From Dipteronia dyeriana (taxonomy: Eukaryota > Streptophyta > Magnoliopsida > Sapindales > Sapindaceae): DNA of 64,000 nucleotides. Shown in pieces: positions 35,390 through 46,582 of the stretch. The stretch is taken from assembly GCA_032871835.1 (NCBI GenBank), contig CM065297.1, forward strand, positions 67,815,253 to 67,879,252, read 5' to 3'. The first letter of the stretch is position 1. Each line of letters starts with the position of its first letter. A model generated the notes under the pieces. It was given only the letters and a program-made list of their open reading frames with translations. It was not told where the DNA came from and did no database searches. The position numbers and the translations under genes were made by a program.

Positions 35390-35406
35390 TGGAGTTGCTG
35401 CTGGGA
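35390..35406 (+). promoter_or_regulatory. Primer-binding site of element K
   Basis: TGGAGTTGCTGCTGGGA lies three bases after the LTR. It is a diverged form of the Ty3/gypsy site TGGCGCCGTTGCCGGGGA and corresponds to the J site. Confidence 0.65.
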
Positions 35407-35546
35407 TCGATGTTTATGCTTCTGATTAGATTTTGATTTAGTTAGTTATTTACTGTTTTACTCTCTTTTTGGTATTTTTGTTTCTTTTGTTTCTTTTGTT
35501 TCTTTTTACTCCTCTTGGTAGTGTTGCTTCTTGTGTTTCAGGACTC

Positions 35547-36677
35547 ATGGATTACCTTTGGGATGCACTGCAACAGGCCATTAGGATAGAAGTTACTTGT
35601 CAAAATATGGAAAGGATGTTGGCGGAAATATTGAATGAATTTAAAAGAAGACAAGAGCAAGGCGAGGATGTATCTCTTCATTCCGTTGAACATACCAAGG
35701 AATCAGAGACAATTCAGAGCAAAAGAAAGGAATTAGTGAAGGAAAAAGTCACACCAATATCAGAGGTAGTTTCTGAACAAAGGGTAAATGAAGAAGGGTG
35801 TTGCACAATCGAAGTACCCAAGAGCAAAAAAAGGAAATGCAAGGTTAGCAAGTTAGTCAGGGTGTTTGAATTGGCCTCGGAGATGGAAAAAGGTTATTGA
35901 GATGGCATCATTGAGAGAGAGGCCATGCAAGAGGAAGACACAAATCTTGATGAAAAACTGCTTGAAGAAGTGGCTAAAGACATTGAGCTTAAAAAGGTGA
36001 AAGAGAAGCTAAGGCTTGAGGTGAAGCTTCTTAAGGATGAGAATGCATTTTTAAAGGATAAAGTGCATAATTTGTCTTCCACCAACCAAAAATTGGAAAA
36101 ACAATTAGGAAGCCTTACAAAAGAACACGAGTCTAAAGCCAAAGATCTAGCTAACCTTTCTACACTGTCAGAAGAATTTAAGGAAGAATGTGCAAGGAAG
36201 ACTCAAAAATTGATGATGGATGTGGAGAAAAAAACAAGTGCATTGAAAGAGGTTAAAGAGCAATTGAACAAGAAAGAAGCACAATTGATAATTGTTAAGG
36301 TCAAAGAATGTGATTATTTAGTTCAACTTGACATGGTAGAAAGAGAAGTGAAGATCCTTCAATGGAGGCAACAACAAAAATCCCAACACAATTAATATAG
36401 AAGGAGTTCTTCTCATTACCCTATTTCTTATCTCTTTTGTTCTAGGAAAGGGCACATCCATGAATTTAAGAAAAACCAACATAAGTTTAGAAAGAACCCA
36501 TCAAAGGTTAAATAAATTTAGGATAGGAAGGATTTGTTGGATGAATATAGAAGAAAGGGGAAGAGAAGAATAGGGGAGTCATTAGCACCCATATGGGTGA
36601 TTAAGAAGAATGGACCTCTCCATCCGGTTAGACCACATTCGGTTGACCCAACCCCCATTTTAAATGCATTACAATGA
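35547..36677 (+). pseudogene. Gag-like coiled-coil, zinc-knuckle ORF of element K
   Basis: One frame runs from the ATG at 35547 (MDYLWDALQQAIRIEV) to a TGA at 36675. It is broken only by stops at 35898 (TGA), 36393 (TAA), 36513 (TAA) and 36519 (TAG), about 376 codons. It has a charged N-terminal part, a Lys-rich stretch (KSKKRKCKVSK), and a long coiled coil at about 35930-36380. A partial knuckle, LFCSRKGHIHEF near 36440, lacks a clear last Cys. Then come DRKDLLDEYRRKGKRRIG and PIWVIKKNGPLHPVRP. The C-terminal order matches the J ORF. No protease, reverse transcriptase or integrase follows. It sits between an LTR and a purine tract, so it is an element-encoded Gag-like protein. Confidence 0.72.
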
Positions 36678-37670
36678 ACATCTTGATGCATGTTTTGAGT
36701 TACATAATTTATTTGCTCGTTGTATTCATGTTGCCTATTATTTTGATTGATTTGAGTTTGTTCATGTTTGGGTAGTTTTGAGTTAGGAGAAAATCTATTG
36801 TGTAATTTCTCTTAAGATTGTTTGTTTTATGGAGACATTTTTCATGTGTAGGAACTCAAGCCAACAAACGGAGATATCAATGAGGGAGCTTTAGGAGAGG
36901 GCTGGAATTTAACTTGATTCGAAGGGTAGATGGCCAAGGATGAATGATGTGGCAAAGCCTTCAGAAGATGATTGACCCTCATCTCCCATGCATATTATTT
37001 TCTTGCCAACATATTTGAACTATTATTAGTTTAATTTAGCATATCTAGGATGAAACTCAATTATTTTAGTGCATTTTTATTTTGTTTAATGTTTCTCTTG
37101 TTTAGTTTTGAATGATGGTGAAATGGTGATAATTTTGGATGTTTTAGGACATTATGTGTTTGAGAGTATATTTGGTTTGAGATATTCATTACAATTGTTA
37201 ACCTTTGTGATTAAGTTTGTGCTTTAAGGTTAAGTTCTTCATCTCTTGGGTTTGACGCACCGTCCACTTGCAAGTCTTGAAGGGATGAGCAAGCCAAGAG
37301 TGCCCATAAAAAGGGCGAGAGCCTACTCAAAACTTTAGACTTTTGAGCATTCCCATTGGTTTAATCTTTCTATCTCAAACTTTGTGCTTAATTTCTATAT
37401 ATCTCTTGTACATACAAGTGTGAATATGAATGGTTGTGAATATCATTGAAGATCAATTTTGGGATGTTTTTATGGATATTGTTTTTTAGAAACAAGTGTG
37501 AATGTGCTAAAGTTTAGGTTTCCAAAATTTTGAGCTTATTGATTGTTTCATTTTTGTTTGGATGAGCCGAAGGCTCTTGTGGATATGCTTTGGATTTATA
37601 GGTTCTATTTAGACAACCCAATTCGGTTTGGGGGTTTTTGAATTATGCAAATATCCTGTACAGGTTTTTG
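36678..37670 (+). mobile_element. 3' untranslated region, purine tract and 3' LTR stub of K
   Basis: About 950 bp of AT-rich sequence without coding potential leads to GGTTTGGGGGTTTTT (37625-37638), the same type of purine tract as in J. The next 32 bases, from TGAATTATGC, may be the start of the K 3' LTR. The LTR of H+ begins at 37671, so K was interrupted there. Confidence 0.6.
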
Positions 37671-39099
37671 TGTTGGGGTTTATGCCCTAAGTATGTAATT
37701 TGTAAATGGATTTATGAAGTAAATAAAAGGAAAGGTTCAATTCATTCTGTTATGTTATTTATTTTATAAACTTGTGTACATATTAACATCTTGGATTGCC
37801 GGATGTAATCTCGAACTGTGTATATGAGTGTCATATACGGATGGATACAGAAAGCGACGTGCAATCTAAAGAGTCCATAGATAGCAAATAAAGCTGGGTA
37901 CTTTATTTGTGGTTAATCTATAGCTATGGTCCATTCCGTAATATACAGTGACTCTATCCTGAATCATTCATATGAGATATGGGAATGGAGGCACCTTGTA
38001 CGATGTGATCATATAGGACTGGGCCATGATCTATATGAATCTAACACAAAGATCCGTTTACCGATGAGATTCATATATATCAACTAATGATGGCTATATA
38101 TGGGTGATCTTAATCCTGAGTGTCTTATCGACTCCATCAGGTTAAATCGTGGTCTTTGATATACCATGGGTGAGGTCAGATGTATTTCCTGATCAATATA
38201 CTCTGTATGTTGGGATTGCGGTTGGCTTATGGCTGGGAAGGTTTGTACACAATAGTGGAATCCACTCATTCTTGTGAGAAGTAGATGGTAGTTCCCTTAA
38301 GGGTTGATTCGGGGCTTGGACAATATGAGCGCTCTCCTAATTCTGTGAGGAAGTAGGATTTATTATCCATTAGAGAATCAATAGTGCTTAAAAGATATAT
38401 GTAATTAGAGGGGTATAACGGACATTATGACCCAGCTCTAATTATGAAATATTGTGGAGGATCACACCATATGTAATAGCTATATCGATGGACACCGAGT
38501 TGTATCGGTTTGTGTAAAAACGTCTGCAGTTGAGAGAGTGCAGCTTCGGGTTTTTAGTGGAATAACCCCGGAGTTAATAATCAAGGAATATTAATTAAAG
38601 AGTTTAATTAATGATTCTGAGGATTATTGGAGCTCAAAATACTATGGGTCCATTAGGTCCCCTTGCTAGCCCGAACGATTTAGGTAACAAGGGTCATGGT
38701 TAATAAATTGGATTGTCCAGTTAATTATGTTACAAAAGTGACACGTATTTATTCTGGAATTAATTGAATAATGAGATTATTTAATTAATGGATAATGATG
38801 ATTAAATAACTTAAATAATGAGATTATTTAATTATGTTATTAATCACTAAATGGAGGGTGTATGTTGATATTTATTTTTGAATAAAATAAGATAATGTGA
38901 TTATTTTATTTTATTAAATTAAATAATTTTTTTTTGAATTTAAATAGTTTAAATTCTAAATTAAAATCACATTAAAGATATGAGATATTTTTTATTTGAA
39001 AGTTTTAAAAATCAAATTTAGATTTGATCAAAAATTTTAAATATTATATATAAGATATATTTTATTTGCACAAAATTTGTTCACGCACAGTAACATACT

Positions 39100-39130
<31 letters not shown>

Positions 39131-39682
39131 TGACAAAAGAATAAAATATAGAGTTTTTTTTTGTTGTTGGTTTCTGGTCAAAGACATTAACTAGTGCGTG
39201 AACAAAAACAAGTGTGTGCACTGTGAAAGTTTTTTTTTTTAGTTATTTTGTGCAAGTGTGTGCATGAACAAACACCACAAAGAAAGAAAAGATTTTATGT
39301 ACAAGTGTTGTTCATTAATATAAAGAAAGAGTTTCTTATTATTTTCTCTTCTACACCCTCCATCCTAAGTTCCTGAAAACCGTGACACTCCTACACTCAG
39401 TTACCAATCCCGGGAATAGCTATGAAGATCAGTGGTACAGACCATGAGCAAATCGAAAAGTGAAGGAGCCTCCAAACGTTGGTATGGTTCTATTTTTTTT
39501 ATTATTGATTACAATTTCTTGTATTTACATATATATTTTATTAGTGTAATAATTTTTATATGTATTTGTTCCGAAAATAATTACGATCAAAAGTTCACTG
39601 GTCCTATATACAGATTAGGATCTGTATAAAAACATTTTAAAAACCCTTTTCCGCTGCACGACCGGTGAATTTGGTTCCAACA
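37671..39682 (+). mobile_element. 5' LTR of Ty1/copia element H+
   Basis: 2012 bp from TGTTGGGGTTTATGC to GGTTCCAACA, followed by an initiator tRNA-Met primer site. It matches the H- LTR (9233-10690) in opposite orientation and is the longer copy. A TA microsatellite is at 39101-39126. Confidence 0.9.
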
Positions 39683-41224
39683 ATTGGTATCAGAGCCGTG
39701 GTTTTATTTTCGGAACATGAAATTGTTTTCGATGCTCCTATATGTATGATTGTGTAGGCACGATTTAAATTGACTGTATGATGTTTTTGTACGTATATTA
39801 ATTTTTTTTTTTAATTTACAGAAACATGATTGATCGTTAATTATATGGTACTGTGGATTTAAGGTTTATGGGTTGTATAATTTTTTTTTATTATATTTTT
39901 TTAAACTATTATTGGATTGTAAAAAAAATGTTATTTATGTTGAAGACCTTGAAATTTTTTGAAGAAAGATTCATGAAATGAATCGAGGTGACCTGAAGAG
40001 ACTGGAAGACTTGCAAATTACAAGAAGACCAAGGAATGCCTTGGGGGTATTTTTGTAATTTTAGATTCCAATTACTTTAGGGTAAATAATCCACAGTACT
40101 CGGTCAATTTATGTATGCTTTATATTATGTGATGATAAAAAAAAGCATTGTCATGCATACGTATTTCATTTAGATTAGAAGTGCCTACACAAATATATTT
40201 AATAGGTCATACATGCATCATAGCCTATATTTTATGCATTTTTTTATGTGATTAAAATGGATAAATACATAAATTGACTATGAAAATGGGATTAGTTTTT
40301 TAATTGTTAAAAAACTTGGCAATTCTCATTAATATTAATCTAGTTATTAAAGAGTTTAATAAGTTAGATTAATAGGGTCATTTATAGTAATTAGAATTAA
40401 TTTGATTAATTGTCTAATTATAAATGAACCGAAAATTGTGTTAGATTTTTAATAGTTAAAACTTGGTAAACACTTTCATAATAATCTGAGCTTAGTAAAT
40501 AGTTTACAAAGACTTAGATTATTCACTAATAGATTAGATTTTTAATTGTTAAAAATCATTAATAATTTATTAGTTAATTAGAAATTGTTTCTAATAATGA
40601 ATTAATTAATGCACTAGATAACTTGATTGAAGTTAGCCATTTGATCCTGTAGAGTCTAGGTGCATTAACGGATAATAGAAAACCCTAGTTGCAAAATAGT
40701 AAGTGGGAGAGGGATATATGACATATATATCCCGCGGTTTCCATCATTAGTTCAACACCGTGAGATCCGAGTGGGGCCTCATGACGGCTTTTCTTTAGTC
40801 CTCCCTAAGGAGGGTTTCCACAAAAGTCAATACCAAGGTTGACTTCCTAATGGATAGGATTTCTGAGGGTATTTCGTGATTGACCGACCCTAAGGCGGCA
40901 ATTCTCGAGTTAAGTTCAAGAGATCTGAAATGGTGGGTTACACTCATGAAGGTTTTAATTAAGTTTGTTAATTAAAAACCTGACTGAATAAACGATGTTT
41001 GAGTGATATGGAATAAGAGTTATTTTAGAAAATCATTTGATTGAGAATGTCTCGGTCCAACATGCAAAGATTTGACAGACCCTAAGGCGGCAAATTTTTG
41101 TGGTATGTTAGATTGTCGTGGTATAGTAACTATTTTTAGGGTAGTTATAGTTCGTTAAACATGTTCATGCATCATGTTTAAAATTATACCAAAGCACCCG
41201 CACTTGTTTTAAAAAAATGACTGA
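39683..41224 (+). mobile_element. Leader of H+ with primer-binding site
   Basis: TGGTATCAGAGCC at 39685-39697 is an exact plant copia initiator tRNA-Met site. The following 1.5 kb is untranslated leader; its last part matches the H- leader, including TTTATTTATTTCAG next to the gag start. Confidence 0.88.
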
Positions 41225-41417
41225 ATGAATGTTTTATTTATTTCAGTATTGTCTTCTGCATTACTTCAAATTCTTGCAAACGACAAATTAACTGGTGATA
41301 ACTACACAAAGTGGAAACTTAATATTAATGCAATTTTGGTCACCAAAGACCTCAAGTTTGTGCTTACGGAGGAATGTCCTCCAGCTCCTACTGCCAATGC
41401 CACACGAACTGTTCGAG
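41225..41417 (+). pseudogene. Truncated copia gag N-terminus of H+
   Basis: The frame reads VLSSALLQILANDKLTGDNY and then TKWKLNINAILVTKDLKFV, the N-terminus of the H-family Gag that is also present in H-. The expected start codon near 41249 is TTG; an in-frame ATG lies upstream at 41225. Homology to H- stops after ACGAACTGTTCG, about 55 codons in, and unrelated sequence follows. The capsid region and all of pol are absent. Confidence 0.85.
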
Positions 41418-43254
41418 CATTAAAGGAAGGAGCCCGTAAAGCCTCATCGTCACAAAAAAGTGCCAAAATCCACTGTAGATCATGGCATGGTTAAATCAAG
41501 TAGCAAGAGCAGTACTCGAGCGTACCTCTCCACCCTTCCAGAAGCGAGCCAAGGTCGCCTGTTTATGGCAAACACCTTACCAGGGCTTCCAGCTAAGCCC
41601 GTTACCCCTCTAGAAAGCCTGCATAATTAGGTCAAGCTCCATGATAAAGCTCGGCGTAGGTAAACCAAGCTCCCAGCTACAAGGTTGGAACCCTATGGGA
41701 TATTTCGCCGCTAAAATGGTTAGCACAAGCACTATGGGAAGACCAGTATCTAGCTTCGTGACAATCGAGAGGTCCTCGAGGGACCTCGCCAGTGTACTAG
41801 ATCCTAGGGTACCTCGCCCTCAAGAAATATCAAATGTCACCTCGGGTAACCTCTATGAAGTACCTCTCCAAAGTGACAAGCAGAACTAGAGCTCTCATCT
41901 CGGCAACGTAGGAAGAGAGGATTGACTTCCATGACATTTAAAGTACCATTAATGAGGTTAACCGTATTAATGGAGGCAGTCAACCAAATTAATGACATGA
42001 TCAACACCATTAATAAAGAGAATATTCAACTCTTTAATGGCCGTCATTAGTGAAAGAGTCCAAAGAGGAAACAAATACATTTTCCTCCAAGATATCCTCC
42101 ACAACCTATTCTTTGGGGTTAACTATAACAGAGAATCCCGCTTATCAAGGAAAGAAGAGTCCGAAGAGGAAACAAACACATCCCCTCCAAGATATTAGCC
42201 ATGATCTAATCAACTACATTAAAGGAAGAATCATACTCAATAAGGAAATGAAGATTGAAGAATCCTGGACTTGCACGCTAAGGTAGTCACCGTTTATAAA
42301 GATACCTGTAAAAGGCATAGGGGAGGTCTCCGATCAATGAGAGAAGACAGACATGCTTCGTTTAAAGATCTCTCGACATCATCAATGTATGTATTACCTT
42401 TACCTAAAATATACCGGTATCTGTCTACATTCGACCACCATTGTAAGCTCTCCGGAGCAACTACGTTGTATTACTTCACCATTCTTGTAAGCTCCCTGGA
42501 GCATTCTCTGATATATACATAAGGAAGGGTATCCCTTCTTCCTCCGGATATTGCCTTGAGGGTTTTCAGCATGTGATCACTCATGATGCTTTTTCCCCCC
42601 TTGGTTAGTCCACCTCCCTCTACAAAAGATTTATGTTTCTCTTACTTGTGTCTTGTGTAATGCATGCGTATATGAGTGCGAGCTAGATTCCTACCTCGCT
42701 GGACCTAGCGCTTTTATCTTCCCATCTACATGATAAAAGTTGCATATCAAGATGAGGAGAAACCACCCACACCAGCTTGAAGGAAATCGATGGGCTCTCC
42801 TGCATCATCTCTATGGCAGAAATCTAGCTCTCTGACACTTGAGATAGATAAGCCTCCTCCTTACTTGCAATCTAGGTCGGGGAATTACATGATGGAATCG
42901 GGCTCCAGATTCGGGCTCCAGGTACCATGACAGGATCCGACCCCGACCGAGGACCAGGACCAAGATCAACCCCTTCACACCAGTAAGAGAACCTCAAGCT
43001 CCCCAGATCTACTTCATAAGCACGAAGCCCGACGGGCGGGATGGCTTGTCTCCTCGAGCTCCCCATATCTACTTCATAAGCACAAAGCCTGACAGGCGGG
43101 AAGGCTTGTCTCCTACCTCCTGTTTCATCCTTCTTTATATTCATACAAGATCTGGTCAGGTATCAACGGTACTAACCCCAGCCACCACTTTCACGATAGT
43201 GGTCTCGAGGGGGTTAATAGGGATTTCTCATCCAAAACAAATTTCCCGTTAACA
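41418..43254 (+). mobile_element. Ty3/gypsy Tat-type LTR, left boundary unclear (element L)
   Basis: The right end reads CCCGTTAACA, followed after a few bases by a Tat-type primer site, so the sequence to its left is LTR. I could not find the TG start; it may be cut at the H+ junction near 41417. A 60-bp unit, AGCTCCCCA...TTGTCTCCT, is repeated in tandem at 42997-43116. No frame in this interval resembles a known protein. Confidence 0.65.
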
Positions 43255-43259
43255 CTTTC

Positions 43260-43276
43260 TTGCACCGTCTGTGGGA
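43260..43276 (+). promoter_or_regulatory. Primer-binding site of element L
   Basis: TTGCACCGTCTGTGGGA differs at one base from TGGCACCGTCTGTGGGA, the site seen at 8134 and typical of Tat elements. Confidence 0.75.
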
Positions 43277-43378
43277 AACTTCCACACCGGTTTTGGAAAG
43301 CCTCTATGTCTCTACATGAGTATCATTATACTATCGAGGTAATAGATTCATTATTCATGGAATATCATTTACTATATA

Positions 43379-45811
43379 TGTTAGGATTATGCTCGATAGC
43401 AAGAGTGTAATATCGTAATTAACAATCGTTTCATATAAATAAAGTGATTTCTAGTTTAACAAATCTTATGGCATTTATAGTTTAATTAGTATAATTGTCA
43501 AAAGTAAATAATCATAAGGTCAAAAGACTATGAGAAAAGAAGAATTGTCCATAAATCTAGATATGTATGAGGTTGACACAATTCTTTGGTTAGTCTTAAA
43601 TAATATTCACAACTTAAGATAGAAGGTTGGGCGCCTTTATCTTGTCAAAGTTGTTGATTCTTTTGCTAGCATTTGAGTGAGATCAAATGTGTTATGATAT
43701 GTCTAAAATCATCAAAGTGTGGTGTCTTTGGGCAAAAGAATCTAGTGCACTGGGTGCATTGAATAGGATCAAAATGAAATACTTTATCTATAACCGTCAA
43801 TAGATAAAAGTTTTCATTTGAAGACAATCGGAAAGTCTATCTCAATCCTGAGATAAATGATGGACTTATGGTTGCAAGTGTTATCATTTGAGCTATCAAT
43901 GAGTATGATTATATAGCATAGTATATCCTCGATAGTTTGGTGGTATTCATTTGTTAATCGATAGAGGACTTCATTTATAGATATGGACATCGTGGCTCCA
44001 TTTATTGAATGAGAGTAGAATATCATCGTATGGATGTTTTGAGGTATTGGATATTAAATCTTAACGTTAAGTTTTCAATAGTGTCTATTGAAACATGGCT
44101 TCTGGACAAGCCAAAATATCCAAGTTCAAAATGTGGTCATATGAGTAAATATGGTAACTTGGAGAACTATAGGCGGTCTATGAGCTCTTGGCGATTACTG
44201 GTAATCTTCACGAGGATACACTTTCTCCAATAAGGTTGTCTAGGGTACGAATGAGTAACATCAACTTATTCTATCTTTATCTAAGAGTTCAATTTTAGTT
44301 CTTTAGTGGAATGAACTAAAATTAAATAGATTGTACCTAAGTGAATCATTTGTTGATTGTGATTGGGTTGTGTCTATTGAAGCTTAAATTTGGATAGCCC
44401 GCCAAGATTCCCAATCCACACGAACTTTCATGGATCACTTGATATATTCTACCGGACCAATTTAGGGGTCCATCTAGAATTGTAAAAAGGAATGTGAACT
44501 TGTTTCTTTTTGTAAGAATAGGTCTAGTTCACATATGGATTTTTTATTAAGGTCTAATGGATTTAATAAAATAAGAAAAATAATATATGGCCTTTATACT
44601 AGGTATGGGCGGCAATGGTTATGGTGAATAGCTTAAATTTTTTATTTTTATTTTATTATTATTTAATTAAATGGAAATAATTAATTTGTTGATTAATTAA
44701 TTATTTAATTAAAAGTCAAAATCTTTTCCTATTAAGAGATGGTCTCCTAAAAACTATACTATTGTTGATAGTATAGTTAATGTTAAAAACTATATTTGAT
44801 AAGTAGATAAATAAAAGGAGTTATTTATCTAATCAAATTAGGAAGTCTTTAATATGGTTAAAAATACACTTTTGAGTTGGATTAGGAGTCTTGGTGTTAG
44901 GATAGAATTCCTTTTTGAAAAGGAATCTTAACCACCAAGTAAATCTACCTAAAGAAAGGATTCTTAATTACCAAGTAATCCTTCTTAGGAAACGATTTGT
45001 GATCCTAATCTATATCATATATAATTCGGCCAGCCCATATATATATACAAAAGGATAGAATTTCTTTAAGATAAGGATTCTTAACTACCAAATAAATCCA
45101 CCTAAGGAAATGATTCTTACCAACCAAGTAAATCCTTCTTAGGAAAGGATTTATGATCCTATATATATGTGTGTGTGATTTTCGGCTAGCCCTATGAATT
45201 TTATGATGAAAATTTCGGCCATGCCTAGGTAATTTTCAAGAGAGAATTTGGCATAGCAAGAGAGAATTTTGAGGGAGAAAAATTAGTTTTTGCTCTAGAC
45301 AAAATTCGATCAACTCATAGATAATGGATGTGTGTGAATTCGGCCTAGAAGAGAAAAAATGGGAACGTTTTTGTATTCAATAGTATACTAATATCCTTTA
45401 CATCAAAAGGGTTTTGTGTACAACATTGAATCAAGGTTCACGCGAGTTTCAATCAAATTGATTGATAATTCACAAGTGACCGGAGGTTCTTGGATTTTTC
45501 TCTTGGAGGATATTTGTAACTAACAAAAAAAAGATTTTTGCTTTGTCTCCATCCTCAGGAATACAATTTAAAGAAAGGGAGCCCACACTCCTAGGTGATT
45601 CACGTTCGTGATTGGATTGGAAGATCTTGCGGAATCAATTCGTCACTTGTTCAATCGTCACGTGAAAAAGGTACGATACTTATATATACATCAATTAATC
45701 AAGGGTTAAGGTTCTCGTTGCATAAAAGGGAAAAATGTTATTTATACGCAAACCCTAATCTCGCTTTTTCTCACGCTTCCGCTGCGTTTCTAAACCGTTT
45801 TTTTCCCTACA
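43379..45811 (+). mobile_element. 5' LTR of element D
   Basis: 2433 bp, TGTTAGGATTATGC to CCCTACA. The 153-bp U3 unit is duplicated (starts 44920 and 45073), each copy ending in a TATATATA run. Frames 43814-44026 and 44009-44233 are conserved only as LTR sequence. Confidence 0.95.
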
Positions 45812-45813
45812 AT

Positions 45814-45826
45814 TGGTATCAGAGCC
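45814..45826 (+). promoter_or_regulatory. Primer-binding site of element D
   Basis: TGGTATCAGAGCC is an exact match to the initiator tRNA-Met complement. It lies two bases from the LTR end. Confidence 0.95.
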
Positions 45827-46582
45827 ATGGTTGTACCCTTGATTAATTGATGTATGTGTTCTTGTATTCCAAGATATATGTAATTTACTTGTTTTTCTTG
45901 GATGGACCAAAATTGTAGCTATTTATATTTTTGTAAATATTGCAATGTTTGTCATTGTTTGATAACATGTCATATAGAATAAGAGTGCCACTCATATATC
46001 TCTTTTGGTATGAACATGCATTGAATGGTTTAAGTATTTAAATTGGCATCTAGATAACTTGGTAAATCATTCTTTGGAATTTGATCACACGCCTTAAACA
46101 ATGGAGTGGGAGAAGGTGTTTTGGAACACCTACGGCCTCCAAGTTTAGTTGAGCTTTATGTTTCGTGAATAACCTCCCAAGAGGTATTCATGAATGGAAT
46201 TTAGCAAGATACTTCCTTACAAGGATAGACTAGACAATTAGCCCAAACGATATCTACTCCCAAATGAGGGATATTCGTGAGGGATTCTATTGAAGGTCGA
46301 TAACTTGGTAACACACTCAATGTGAATTTATTAATATCCTCCCAAGAGTTCTTGTTAATAAAATCACAAGGCTAAAATTGAAAACGTTGGTTGTTATGTT
46401 AACAATTAGGTGGGACCTAGTCCAACTAGTAAATATTGCGAACTCCTAAAGGAGGCGTGACATTTATGGGTGTTGGATCACCGTTGAATTTTTACGATTG
46501 AATTATTTTATTTAATATAAATATTCAAAAGTGCTTAATCATGATTATTTACTTATATAATTTTTGTTATTGTTTAGAAATC
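45827..46582 (+). mobile_element. Leader of element D, shortened
   Basis: It matches the leader of C but lacks about 600 bp, including the GC-rich CATGGGC block. The junction lies at GTATGTGTTC/TTGTATTCC near 45860, with GTTC present at both ends of the missing segment in C. Confidence 0.82.
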
